From Cryptomeria japonica (taxonomy: Eukaryota; Streptophyta; Pinopsida; Cupressales; Cupressaceae): a stretch of 64,000 nucleotides of DNA. Each line of letters starts with the position of its first letter. Positions within the stretch are counted from its first letter, which is position 1. Location of the stretch: the NCBI RefSeq assembly GCF_030272615.1, contig NC_081408.1:620118476-620182475 (forward strand). The letters are read 5' to 3'. Shown here one piece after another: positions 35,189 through 45,808 of the stretch. A program made the position numbers and the translations under genes. Below the pieces are notes generated by a model, which was not told the DNA's origin, searched no databases, and saw only the letters and a list, made by a program, of their open reading frames with translations.

Positions 35189-35207
35189 TTCACGTCGGGT
35201 TCACCAA
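35189..35207 (-). other. TE5 primer-binding site (tRNA-Trp type)
   Basis: Minus strand TGGTGAACCCGACGTGAAC, adjacent to the 5' LTR. The reverse complement fits the 3' end of plant cytosolic tRNA-Trp as I know it. Identical to the TE8 site. Confidence 0.8.
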
Positions 35208-35212
35208 TTAAT

Positions 35213-36856
35213 GTAGCTAGGAAATCGGAAATCATCACAAGAAAATCAATATTAGTCATAGCTCAATCACAAAAGCTCAAATGCAATGATCAATCCTAAA
35301 CACACTCAATAAAGACATGAAAGCAAAACATTCAAGATTAAAAGCTAAGCAAACGAAATGCAAATCTGAATATCTCCATCATGTGGCTCCATTGTCCTTC
35401 TTTCTTCTTCAAATAGCTTTTGTTTGTGGATCTCACCTTCAAGTGCATAAACCTAATGTGAAAGCAAGATTGACAATTAGCACAAGAGTACTCAAAGCGT
35501 GATTGATTCGACAAAGTGATTATTTCGACCATGTGATTATTAGATAATGTGATTAGGGGATTCAAAAATGCGATCAATTGGGGATCAAGGGCCTTGATTG
35601 AAGAAATTCATCCAATTTATAGATAAATTGGAGAAAAGACAAGATTAGCATGAAATTGATATTTAGGCAATTGATTTCAAAATTGACACAATTGAGTGGA
35701 AAGAAGAAGGTTATGACACCTTCTATGTCATGAATTATGACATATTGCCAATGCAAAGTTTAGAGGACTAGAGGCTTATGACATCTTGCTATGTCAAAAA
35801 GTATGACGCATGAGAAATTCATGCTTCCACCGAAGCACAAAAATAGGGAGAACTAGAGAGAAATTAATTAGGTGGAAATTGAATTTAGCAAATTAGAAAA
35901 TAGGTGGAAATTAGGAATTTAGGAAAATTAGAAAATTAGGAAATTAGAAAATTAGAAATGATGAAATTAGGAATTTAAGAAATTAGAAAATGAGGAAATT
36001 AGGAATTTAGTGAATTAATTAATAATTTCTCATTTATTAATAATTCACAAAGAGGGAATTTTAGGAAATTAGGTAAATTAATTAATAATTTGTCATTTAT
36101 TAATTAATTCACAAAAAGAGGAATAATTAGTTAACCAATTAAATTAAACATTTAATTGTGACATGAAGACCTAAGATAAATAAATAAATTATTTAACCTA
36201 GAGGAAGAAAATGGAGAGAAAATGACAAACAAGGTTAAATGAATAAATCATAAAACCCTAGAAGATAAATTAGAAATGCAAGAACGACAATTAGGTCTTG
36301 ATGTAAGATTGACTTGATGTCGATTCGATCATGATTTTGAATTGACAAAGGACCAATGCTGACAAACAATTTTGATTGATAAATGCACCAATTTACGAGG
36401 AATAATGACAAATTGATCCAAATTGACACGATTGAGAAGGACGACGATCGATGACAAATTGATCGCAAAATGACAAGATTGAAAATGATAACACAAAACG
36501 ACAACATTGAAAATGATAACGATCGATGACAAATCGATCGCAAAATGACAAGATTGACAAGAGGACAAAACCCTAATTAGGATTGACGATGTCCAAAATG
36601 ATGACAAATTAGCACACACATTGATGCGACATGATAAGATTGACCAAAATCATGACTGAAGATTGTTGTCGACAAGACCAATTTCAAAAGCGAGACAACT
36701 GAAGAATGCAGAAGAAAGACTCGATGCTCACAAATGATAAAGACCAAGTGCATGACATAGGAGAAATGTTAATGCGACACAAAAACCCTAAAATAAGGCA
36801 ATGCGCAAATGTTAAAGTATGACTTCGCAAGCGTTGACCATTTTTAGGTGTCTACA
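35213..36856 (-). repeat. TE5 5' LTR
   Basis: 1644 bp; matches 22501-24113 apart from about 19 substitutions and a 31-bp tandem duplication in the 'gaaattaggaattt' minisatellite near 35880-35910. Confidence 0.92.
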
Positions 36857-37397
36857 ACAAGTAATAAATATTTAAAAAGAACAATTTTGTTATCTTATTG
36901 ATATTTATAAATATGAAAAAATACTTTTGACATAATCTTAATTTATTTAAGTACTTAAATTTTAAAAATGTCATGGAATTGAAAATCAATTCTGGTGATT
37001 TTGTTGTAATGGTAAAAGTGTCTTTGTAGTTACCGGCTTCATTTTTGGTGGTTGTGATAATTTTGTACCGATATTTTAGTTCCAAAATATTTCATTTGGC
37101 TGCGTTCCTCTTTCTGCGCTTTACAAATACTGGAATATGCTCTCTGGACACTGGTGATGGTTGGTTTGTAATACTCTGGACTCTGGAGATGGTTGGTCTG
37201 CAATATTGATAACCGGTTGTCATGGCCGATTCTAGGATCTCTCTTAGTTTATCCTCTTCCACTATTCTCATATGTGGCCTTTTTGTGGATTGCAGGGGTT
37301 CCTTATAGCTCTGTTTTATCGTTCTCCTTTGTATCTGAGCAAGGATATAGGGTTTTCTTCCTGGTTCTTTCCCTATTGAGCTCTTGAGTCAGTTTAT

Positions 37398-37428
<31 letters not shown>

Positions 37429-38035
37429 TTTGCAAAAAAAAAAAAAAAGTATAGAAACATCTTTATTCTTATTAATTACTTTTTTATTTATTCATAGATT
37501 CAATCTAGTTTATGGTTAAGGCTTATTTTATTTTAGTTTTAGGGGTAGAGGTCAATTTGGTTTAATTTGGTTTATAATCTTAAATTATTTTAAGTAATTA
37601 AATTCTAAAAATATTATGGAATTGAGAATTAAATGTAAAGACAACAAATTGATATTTTTAAAAAATAACAATTTTGTTACTATATTGATATTTATAAATA
37701 TGAAAAGATACTTTGACATAATTTTAATTTATTTAAGTAATTAAATTTTAGAAACGTCATAGAATTGAAAATTGAAAGCCCATAATTATTTTTTAGCTTT
37801 GGTATGAGGATAATAGTTTTCCAATTAAAATAATTTCATTTTTTTTTCAATAAAAAAAATTAATATAAGCATTAATATTCTATTGAATCGATATTTTAGC
37901 ATAAATTTATCAAAAAAGAAAGAAAACCAAGGGAATTGAAACCACAAAATAAAGAACTAAAATATACTAAAAACAAAAACAAAAAAAAATAAAGAAAATA
38001 TAGTTAGTATACAAAAGAATGTATTCTTTATTTAT
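36857..38035. repeat. AT-rich tandem repeat array right of TE5
   Basis: Continues the ~141-bp unit from 22330-22500, with further copies at about 36862-36999, 37560-37640 and 37640-37785 (markers 'atggaattga', 'gatatttataaatatgaaaa', 'aagtaattaaatt'). Interrupted by a non-repeat segment at about 37000-37448. No gene seen. Confidence 0.6.
37000..37448 (+). mobile_element. Possible 5'-truncated LINE or other retrocopy
   Basis: This non-repeat segment interrupts the AT repeat array and ends in (TG)14 (37401-37428) followed by 15 A (37434-37448), as a poly-A retrocopy would. The text before it ('gatatagggttttcttcctg') is not AT-rich. No target duplication was recognised and no protein domain remains. 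Confidence 0.35.
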
Positions 38036-38583
38036 TCATCTATTTAAATTGACCTTTAAATATAAGAATAAATAAAGGAAAATGAATTTGAAAACAAATA
38101 AAGGGAGGTGGTGTATGTGTAGGTTTGTATGAAAAAAGGCAATGAGAAATGATAAACAAAGAAAATAAGAACCCAACCAAGAATGAAAAATTAATGCCAT
38201 TAAAGAACAAAAGTCAAAAAATTGGAAAGAACAAAATGAGGCCACACAAATAAAAATAAGAATGAAAACAACTAAATGAAGACAAAAAATATACAAAAGT
38301 GAAAGAGAACTGAACAAAAGATAAATAAAGAACAAAATAGAAAAACCAAACAAATAAAAAAGAAGCAAGGAAGGGGTAGGGAAAATAACAAAGAAGAAAG
38401 GCAAACCAAAAGGGGGAGGGCGGCAAGGGGGAGGGAGTGGGGGGTAGATGTGGGAAGAAAAATGAACAATACTAGAGGACAAGGGTGAGAGAGGAGAGGA
38501 GGGGAGGGGGGAGGGGCAAGGGGGTAGAGTGGCGGAGGAGGACGAAGGGGGGCCAAGACAAGGGAAATGGGAATCGAGAGGAG

Positions 38584-39940
38584 CTACGAAGGGGGAAGAT
38601 GGAGGTTACTAAGGATCGATAATAAGGGATGCCAAGAGAGACTTAAACTCCACCCTTCATCACGATTAATTTTGGTGTGGTTATTATTAATTTTGATTGC
38701 CTCTTTGAGTTTCATTTTAAATAAATTGTCCTCCTTAAACATAATTTGAATGTCTTCCAAACAAATGTGATGCTTGGTGGAAGCAGAATGCTCAACAAGA
38801 GCCAATTTAATAATACACTCGTGCTTGATGTTTATCTCATGCTCTTTGATTCTAGTGATAAAGGAGCAGCCTATTTCACTTATATAGGGGGTTCCATAGG
38901 AGCAAACAACCTTTGTATACTCCACTCTAAAAAGATGTCTCTGGATTCTTTAAGAGGGGGGATATGATTTCTTAAGGTGGACAAGGGTTTAAAGGCACAA
39001 CAAAGACCTCTTTTGAGCAAATTTTTTGAGATCTTATGGGAGATGTCTTAAACACAAGGAAGGGAAACCATAGGGAGCACCATAGATTGAGAAACGGGGG
39101 ATTGTAAATGGAATGAAAAAAAATATTTCGCTTAGTTAAATGCTTTGGAAATTTGCTTGTTTGAATAGTCATTCCACTTGAAGAATTTCCAAATATGGGA
39201 AAGCTCCTAGTTTAAGTTATCATCATCGCAAATACAATGGGCTCTCAAGACCAAGGTTTTAAGGATCCCAAATTTTTGGCTAGGGTAGTGGTGGGAAGAG
39301 GCATGAAGATAAAGGTCAATGTGGGTGACTTTGCGAAACACCTGCTGACCTAGGGAGCCATCAAGTTTTTTAATGATTAAAACATCCAGGAAAGGTAATA
39401 GGTTGTCTAACTCTAGCTCCTTGGTAAAGGAGATTCAAGGGGCTATATTGTTGAGGTGAGCATGGAATTCTTATAATCTATTAAGACCATGAGGCCAACA
39501 GACATTGGTGTCATCTATGTACCTCTTACACCACTTCGGCTTGAGGGGGAAAGAACATAAGGCAATATCCTCAAAATGTTTCATATACAAATTACCTATA
39601 ATAGGGGAAAGTAGAGAACCTATGGCCACACCATCCACCTTTTCATAGACAATACCTTGGAAGGAAAAGAAGTTGGATCTCAAGCATAACTCCACCAAAG
39701 AGGCAATCTCAGCACTTACCTTACGTTTGACGATGTTGATAGAATCATGAACAAGGACCTTGGTGAAGATGGAGACAACATCAAAGCTAACCAAGATGTC
39801 ATTACATTCTAATAAAGAGTCCTTGATGAATTGGAAAAAATGGCTAGAATCTTTGATGAAAGAGTCTGAGTTTCCCACAAGAGGGGAAAGCAATTTAGTG
39901 AGGAAAGAGGCTAACTTGTGAGTTGGAGACCCAATTGTAC
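38584..39940 (-). pseudogene. TE7 reverse transcriptase palm/thumb and GIY-YIG endonuclease
   Basis: From 39940 downward the frame reads RT text: GSPTHKLASFL, motif A ILVSFDVVSIFTKV, motif B KVDGVAIGSLLSPIIGN and motif C KRYIDDTNVCW, so the catalytic YxDD is kept as YIDD. The frame stops at about 39471; further thumb text ([20 protein letters not shown]) continues past stops. After a shift, 38925-38584 encodes the endonuclease: VVCSYGTPYISEIGCSFITR, IKEHEINIKHE, LVEHSASTKHHICLED. The GIY-YIG core is degraded (YISEI where YIGET is usual, as in TE9), and the CxC pair is reduced to CSY. The RT would copy the RNA primed at a cleaved chromosomal target. Dead through stops, a frameshift and the TE8 insertion. 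Confidence 0.87.
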
Positions 39941-40112
39941 TGTAGCGTCCTAAAATTGTGACACTTGCAATTTCGACTGCATTTCGGTCTTCACGATGGC
40001 GACGCAACACGCAACCTGAATGGAGACCCCGAAACCTGATTACGACACTGAAAACTGCATTTTTCAAGAACCCTGGCCTGAACCTCCTTGCAACCTGCTG
40101 TCCCAGGAGGTG

Positions 40113-40170
40113 GGACCAGAGCGCTCAGTGCCATGGTCCTTCAGGACCAGGGCGCCCAGCGCCCTGGTCC
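40113..40170. repeat. Duplicated GC hairpin in the TE8 5' LTR
   Basis: 40144-40170 is a perfect 12-bp stem (GGACCAGGGCGC and its complement) with loop CCA. 40113-40139 is an imperfect copy 31 bp upstream. The 3' LTR has one copy, near 46729, with one stem mismatch. Confidence 0.9.
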
Positions 40171-40293
40171 CTGGGTCCTATTTTGGGCCCGGTCTCCTTT
40201 GGACTTCGGGTCTTTTTGTTTGCAATTTGGAAAATAAACTTTCCTGGTCGGCCTAAGGTCGGGAAAATCAGTCTATCAGCACTAAATGAAAAG

Positions 40294-40300
40294 TATATAA
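40294..40300 (+). promoter_or_regulatory. Putative TATA box of the TE8 LTR
   Basis: TATATAA within 'aagtatataaactac', conserved at 46877-46883 in the 3' LTR and located mid-LTR as expected for U3. Confidence 0.55.
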
Positions 40301-41185
40301 ACTACATTTTCCTCTCCCATTTGGGTAAGAAGGTCATATGTGGAAAAGGCGTGGAAACTATACTCAAGCATTCAAGCATTCCTTCAAGCAATTGATCATT
40401 CCAAGTCTCCATTCAAGGCTAAGTGTTGCATTCAAGACAAGGATTCAACCATTGAAGAGGAGATCACATACTACATGCTACATACAACATACATGCTACA
40501 ACATACAACATACAACATCTATACCTTCGCACATAAGGATAAAAACATCCTTACAACAAGGTATTAGTACTTGTTTTACATTACAGACATTTACATTTAT
40601 AGCACTTGCTCATTTCTTGGTTAATTCCAAAACTGGGGTTTGACCTAAAGGCAAACCCCTAATCCCTAACCCCCCAATCGTCTTCGCTTTTCTGTGTGTA
40701 GGTTGCAGGTACGTGTCTAAAATTGAAGATCTGGAATCCTTGTGCAGAGACGAACAGATCCCCCTTCGTTTCGCAGATTTTTCGGAGGACCGTGGCGCCG
40801 GGCGCCATCGTCCCGACAACTTTTGCTCAAATTTGCAGGACAGCGCCGTATCAACATTTTACTGCTAATTCCAGGTCCGCAGCTTCATACTGTATCCCTA
40901 TCTCAGTTTATAAGCGAGTCTTTATCACTTTCTATGCATTCCTAGCTTAAATGCACATTCTTTACAAAAGAGGGTAGCCTTGCTGTCTTAACCCCTTGAA
41001 ACGCATTTAGCATCCAATCTTGCATTGTGTGGGATTGGATCTTGTGGGTTTCAACCCCTCTTTTGAATGTAAAGTCTCTCCCCTAAGTGAAAACCATCAA
41101 CCCTAGTGAATCTCCCTTCTCTCTCCTTGGAGTTGGAAGAGGGGAGAGCAACTAGGGTTCGATCGCGATTTTCCGCTTTACATTT

Positions 41186-41204
41186 TGGTGAACCCGACGT
41201 GAAC
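41186..41204 (+). other. TE8 primer-binding site (tRNA-Trp type)
   Basis: TGGTGAACCCGACGTGAAC, three bases after the LTR; same site as TE5. Confidence 0.85.
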
Positions 41205-42361
41205 ATCCTTTCTGATTATTCATGATTAGATCTGAAATTTGATTCTTTGATTACATTTCCATGTTTGATCTTTTGCAAAATTTTAGAGGTGATTGCATAA
41301 AAACCCTAAAATTTCTTTTTAGTAATTGAACTTGTGAAATATTTAATTGTTAATGCTTGTTTCAGATCTGCCCTTCTATTACAAATTATCAATTCATGTC
41401 TGTGCTTTAATTTTGAAAATTAAGTGGTTAAGTGTCAAAACCCTAATTTTTGAAACCCTCTTGATTCAACCTTTGTCCGACAATTTCACTGATCAAAACA
41501 TCTCCAAATCAACTGTAACTTTGGATTCCGCAATAAAATCACAATATCTTTCATCCCTGAAAATTTGGAAAGAAGTTGCGAGGACCGTGTGCACTCCGAG
41601 CGCCATCGTCCCCGACATTTTTTTCGAAATTTCGGGAGCGAGATCTTACTGTATTTTCCTGCTAAAATCCAGAATTTTGGCTGATTTTATCAAATCTAAC
41701 ACTTTCAAAATTACAGTCAAAGTTGGTCTAGGGATTGCTTGGATTAACGCTTCTAATCATTCAAAAATCATTGAAACTGAAATTTTGTGTCAAAATTGTG
41801 TTCTTACTGTCCTAAATCTGAAAAGTGTGTTTGCATTCATTCGAAATTTCAGTGCTTTATTCAAATTCTTGCAATTTATGACTTTTGAAATTAAGTGCTT
41901 AATTACAACAACTTTAATTTCCGCTTTCAAAATTGAATTTTGCGTGAAATTGAGTCAACTTTTGAATTTCAAAACTTGCATTGCTTTTGGCATTCCCTCT
42001 AAAATCATAAAATTCAAAATTTCAGTTTCCCTCTCTTTTTCAAAATTCAAATTTTGCATTTTTCGACAATCTTGATAGGGTTCAATTTTGAATTTGCAAC
42101 TTTAATTTGGCCTATCTACAGATCGTAAAATCACTCAATTTTTTCAGATTAGCTCTAAAATCATCATACCTTTCATCCCTGCAAATTTTGAAAAAAGTTG
42201 CAAAGACCGTGTTGCACTCCGAGCGCCATGGTCCCGGACATTTTTTCCGAAATTTCGGGAGACTGTCGTGATTGTATTTAACAGCTTAAATCTAGAAGAT
42301 TGGCTGATTTTACTGAAAATTGCTACCTCTAAAATCAAAATTTTCTCTCTCTCTCTAGTGC
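41205..42361 (+). other. TE8 leader with ~92-bp repeats
   Basis: Two copies of a 92-bp unit (41549-41640 and 42171-42262) share 'tttcatccctg' and 'gcactccgagcgccat'. The open frame at 41347-42075 lacks any domain and its composition follows the Phe/Ile-rich base bias, so it is not called as a gene. Confidence 0.65.
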
Positions 42362-44887
42362 ATGAGTTTTACAACAATAAGCCCTACTTACACTATTCCC
42401 GTTAGACGAAGCCTTAGAATTAAGTCTTTCCAAGGTTTAATTACCGAGGAGATGGAACCTAATTTGAATGGCCTATTTAATGAGGACATGGGTAATTCCT
42501 CTAATCCTCTTAATGATGAAGAAGCTCTCCATGAGGTTTCTGTAGAACAACTTTCGAAATTGGATAACCAATTTGACGATTTTCACCAATGGATGTCTCA
42601 TGAGTATCCCGATAGTCAAGCTCTTCCTTTAATTGAGGGTCTAAAACGTATGCTTCAAAGTGATAAGAATGGAATTGATATTTTGCGTGGTATTGCACAC
42701 ATTGTGGATTCGAATGTGATGCCTATGAAGAGTTGTGCTGAAAATTTGGGTTATACACAACCTCCTACTCAAGTCAATCATTCTATTCCTTTGATGACTT
42801 CTATTGCTAGTATACCTACTTTTACATCAAACATAATGACTACTTCTATACAAGACATTCCCCCTGTGATCACTAGTCGTGGGGGCAATCCTCCCTCTTC
42901 TTCAATTAACCCTATTCCTTCATTTAATCTGACTTCTTCATTCATTCCTTCAATGAGTGTTCCTATTACATCTTCACAAATGAACAGGACGCAAGGGGGC
43001 AATTCATTTAACCATTCTATTCCTCCTTGTAGTGTTCCTCCTGTCCAATCATCTCCTATGACTAATTATCATAGAGTCCCACCACCTTACTCTCTACCTT
43101 CTTTCAATAACATAACACCTCCATCTCAATCTAACACATCTAATATGAATTCTTCGACTGAAGCGACCATTAACAATCTTGCACAAACTGTCTCTTCTTT
43201 ACAGCAACAAATTGCCTCTATGAATCAATCTAAGTTTAGTGTGCCCACATTTGATGTTGCGAGCCCACTTTCTCTTGACATTGTTCGAGCTATCCCTCCT
43301 AAACATGTTGAAATCCCGCATTTGGAGCTTTATAATGGTAAAGGTGATCCTCTAACACATGTTAAGACTTTTCAAACAATATGTACTGATTTTGCTTATG
43401 ACCAAAGGTTGCTTGCAAAACTGTTTACTAGAACATTAAGAGACAAAGCCCTACAATGGTATTGCTCGTTGCCTTCCTATTCTATTACTTCTTTCGAACA
43501 ACTTGCAAATGCTTTCATTCAACAATTTCAAAACAATATAAGTCCTAAAGTTACTTTGATTGATTTAATGCATTGTAAACAAGGTGTTAAAGAAAAAGTG
43601 ACTGATTTCATTGGTAGATATAAGCATTTGTATGCTCAAATTTCTTTTCCAGTGCCTGACAATGATATTCAAAGAATCGTTATTTCTAATTTACAAAAAG
43701 ATATTCGAGACAAACTTCTGTTTTCTGAGTTTACTTCTTTCCAACAGTTGTGTGCAACTCTTCACAATTATCAACTGACTATGAGTCAAATGGAACAATC
43801 ACATCCTATGGCTCCAAGTGATAAGGGTGATAGCAGTCAACAACCATTTGGGAAGTTTAAACCGAACAGAGATTCCATCAAATTCAATGAAAACATCATC
43901 AACAACAATGTGAATGCAGCATCAGGTGTGCCTCCTATTTCTAAATTTTTCAAGAAAGAAAGAAAGTATACTCCTTTGAATGAATCATTGCATAGTATTA
44001 TGAATAAGTTATTGGAACAAAATGTGCTTACTCTTCCTCCTATAAGGCAAATTGATCCTGCAAAGATTACTTCACCTTATTTTGATAACAAAGCTTTTTG
44101 TCAATTTCATCGTCAGCCTGGGCAGGATACTGAAAAATGTTTTTCTTTAAAGGGTAAAATTCAAGATTTGATTGATAACAATACTATTTCTGTTTCTGGA
44201 GTGAATGATAAAGGCAACACATTTGTAGCTCCCCCTAACCAAAATCTTCAGATTTTCACTGATCCATTACCTTCTCATACCTCTAATGCGATTGATACTA
44301 CTGATTCCTCTGTCTCACTTGATGATCTTGTGTCCATGACTCCGAATGTGATTAACTTTGTAGAGCAGCAAGAAATCCCTAAAGAACCTTCCATCACATT
44401 TGATTCCAGTGAAACCATTAGGGCACCTGATGGTCCTTTATACATAGTTGCAAAAGTCAAGAATACACCTTGCCGTGGAGTGCTTATTGATCCTTCGTGC
44501 ATGATTAATGTTATTACTGAAGAATTTCTTTTTACTTTGCAATTGAATCAAGTGATATATGACAAAACAGATGTGATTGTGAAACTATTTGATGCATTTT
44601 CTTCTCCTGCAATTGGTTCTATTACATTGCCTATTGAGGTCCATAACAAATCCCTTGATGTGAACTTTGCTATTATTCCTTCATCCGAACAATTTCGTGT
44701 GAAGCTTGGCTATCCTTGGCTATCTTCCATGAAAGCTATTGCTTCTCCTATTCACAAGTGTTTGAAATTTCCCCATAATGGTGAAGTTGTTACTGTCAAT
44801 CATAGTCTCTTTAAACCAGCTGAAAGAACTTCTAGTGTTCCTATTGATTACTTTTGTCCTAAACAATTCCAATCTCTTCCTCCATGA
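42362..44887 (+). CDS. TE8 Gag-protease polyprotein
   Basis: 841 codons from the ATG at 42362, just after a CT-rich stretch. Residues 1-~310 are Ser/Pro/Thr/Asn-rich with a short coiled stretch (NNLAQTVSSLQQQIASMNQ). Residues ~318-470 form a Retrotrans_gag domain (LELYNGKGDPLTHVKTF, FTRTLRDKALQWYCSL, FIQQFQNNI, VTDFIGRYKHLYAQI). Near residue 578 is a knuckle-like CQFHRQPGQDTEKCFSLKGK, where related plant elements have CxFHxxxGHxTxxC; the His is replaced. About 695-800 is a retropepsin-like region (RGVLIDPSCMINVITEEF ... LGYPWLSS) with the catalytic Asp near 709 but no D-S/T-G. The product would form the particle. The frame ends in TGA at 44885 with an open in-frame extension. Confidence 0.88.
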   Translation: MSFTTISPTYTIPVRRSLRIKSFQGLITEEMEPNLNGLFNEDMGNSSNPLNDEEALHEVSVEQLSKLDNQFDDFHQWMSHEYPDSQALPLIEGLKRMLQSDKNGIDILRGIAHIVDSNVMPMKSCAENLGYTQPPTQVNHSIPLMTSIASIPTFTSNIMTTSIQDIPPVITSRGGNPPSSSINPIPSFNLTSSFIPSMSVPITSSQMNRTQGGNSFNHSIPPCSVPPVQSSPMTNYHRVPPPYSLPSFNNITPPSQSNTSNMNSSTEATINNLAQTVSSLQQQIASMNQSKFSVPTFDVASPLSLDIVRAIPPKHVEIPHLELYNGKGDPLTHVKTFQTICTDFAYDQRLLAKLFTRTLRDKALQWYCSLPSYSITSFEQLANAFIQQFQNNISPKVTLIDLMHCKQGVKEKVTDFIGRYKHLYAQISFPVPDNDIQRIVISNLQKDIRDKLLFSEFTSFQQLCATLHNYQLTMSQMEQSHPMAPSDKGDSSQQPFGKFKPNRDSIKFNENIINNNVNAASGVPPISKFFKKERKYTPLNESLHSIMNKLLEQNVLTLPPIRQIDPAKITSPYFDNKAFCQFHRQPGQDTEKCFSLKGKIQDLIDNNTISVSGVNDKGNTFVAPPNQNLQIFTDPLPSHTSNAIDTTDSSVSLDDLVSMTPNVINFVEQQEIPKEPSITFDSSETIRAPDGPLYIVAKVKNTPCRGVLIDPSCMINVITEEFLFTLQLNQVIYDKTDVIVKLFDAFSSPAIGSITLPIEVHNKSLDVNFAIIPSSEQFRVKLGYPWLSSMKAIASPIHKCLKFPHNGEVVTVNHSLFKPAERTSSVPIDYFCPKQFQSLPP

Positions 44888-45808
44888 AGCGATCATCTTT
44901 TCAAATCTTATCAAAAATGGAAAACGGATATGATCTTATCTCTAAGTGAACCTAGAACACCTAAACTTGACATTCCTATCATTCTTGAGAAGGAAGTTCT
45001 TCCTTTGAAAGATAAAACTAATGTCTTTCCTCAAGAAGATTCCCAACCCGTTCCCATGGATGTGATTATGTCTATGCCTAATAAACCTTCTAAGAGTAGA
45101 CCTATACCTCCTCGTCATGATGGACTTGGTCTTCTTCCTAAACCAAATATTCCTCCTTTGTATGGAGCAGTCCCTCCTCCTTTTTATAGAGAGAAGAGAC
45201 CTTCTTCTTCTCCTATTATCCAGCCTAAGAGACCACAACCTAAACACCCAAGTGATAAGGATGAGAACATTCCTCCTCCTCTATCTTCTCCACTTCCTAC
45301 TAAGACTAGACGAAATCGTTCTGCACGTGAACGTCGACGAAAGCGTCGTCTTAGAGCTCAGGCAGCTGCTTCTCAAACTTTGCAATCTCCAAAAACACCT
45401 TCAACAAGCATTATTCCATTTTCTCCTCAGCCGACGATTGAGCCGAAATCTCCTAAACATAAGATGCATGATGGTCTTGATCCTGTGCGAGTTAAAGACC
45501 CTATTTTTATAAATCTTGATGATGCTATCGATGAAAATGTTATTCATGATGAACATGCTATTTCTCCTGTTCATTCTGATAGTGAATATGAACTTGTTGA
45601 TATTGATAACCATCTATCTAATGAATTTTCTAAAGCACTTATCCTAGCTCCTAGACAAGAGCAACGTGGCTTGGAACATGAACATAGCCCCTGTTTGGAT
45701 CTTGTGATAGCTCCATCTGCTGTGTTGAATGTTCCTCCTCTAGCGTGTTCCCTGCCTTCCCGAAACATTGATCAACAAGATCGGGGGGTAGATGATGTGC
45801 TAGACTAG
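44888..45808 (+). CDS. TE8 Arg/Pro-rich extension after an in-frame UGA
   Basis: Same frame as the Gag-protease ORF, separated by one TGA (44885-44887) and open to TAG at 45806-45808. It starts SDHLFKSYQKWKTDM without needing a new ATG; the first ATG is 44930. The middle is Pro-rich (PIPPRHDGLGLLPKPNIPPL) and then strongly basic (KTRRNRSARERRRKRRLRAQ), a possible nuclear localisation or RNA-binding stretch. The C-terminal part is acidic. No RT, RNase H or integrase motif. It may be the C-terminal part of one ~1149-codon polyprotein cut by a recent nonsense change, or a stop read through at low rate. Confidence 0.65.
   Translation, partial: SDHLFKSYQKWKTDMILSLSEPRTPKLDIPIILEKEVLPLKDKTNVFPQEDSQPVPMDVIMSMPNKPSKSRPIPPRHDGLGLLPKPNIPPLYGAVPPPFYREKRPSSSPIIQPKRPQPKHPSDKDENIPPPLSSPLPTKTRRNRSARERRRKRRLRAQAAASQTLQSPKTPSTSIIPFSPQPTIEPKSPKHKMHDGLDPVRVKDPIFINLDDAIDENVIHDEHAISPVHSDSEYELVDIDNHLSNEFSKALILAPRQEQRGLEHEHSPCLDLVIAPSAVLNVPPLACSLPSRNIDQQDRGVDDVLD

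Larger units (their letters stand above)
22501..36856 (-). mobile_element. TE5, large non-autonomous LTR element with a Gln/Pro-rich ORF
   Basis: Minus-strand order: 5' LTR (36856-35213), PBS (35207-35189), leader (with TE6 inserted), one ORF (28959-26293), 3' non-coding region, PPT (24127-24114), 3' LTR (24113-22501). Flanks are GCAAG on the left and ACAAG on the right, a TSD with one mismatch. Length without TE6 is about 10.3 kb. No protease, integrase or RT is found, so it depends on enzymes in trans. The two LTRs differ by about 19 substitutions that I counted plus one 31-bp indel (about 1.2%), a moderately recent insertion. The class (gypsy-like) is inferred from the tRNA-Trp-type PBS shared with TE8. 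Confidence 0.85.
39941..41182 (+). repeat. TE8 5' LTR
   Basis: 1242 bp. Relative to the 3' LTR it has an extra 31-bp copy of a GC hairpin (40113-40170) and lacks an 8-bp insertion near 40380. Ends in GCTTTACA. Confidence 0.95.

Noticed and set aside
35189-35207. Partial tRNA-Trp gene
   Set aside because: Only the 3' ~18 nt complementary to a primer, beside an LTR; it is a primer-binding site.
38036-38556. Pro/Phe-rich ORFs downstream of the TE7 endonuclease
   Set aside because: Pyrimidine-rich 3' untranslated sequence, shared as non-coding with TE9.
41347-42075. 242-codon ORF before TE8 gag
   Set aside because: Lies in the leader, spans a leader repeat, has no domain and mirrors T/A bias.
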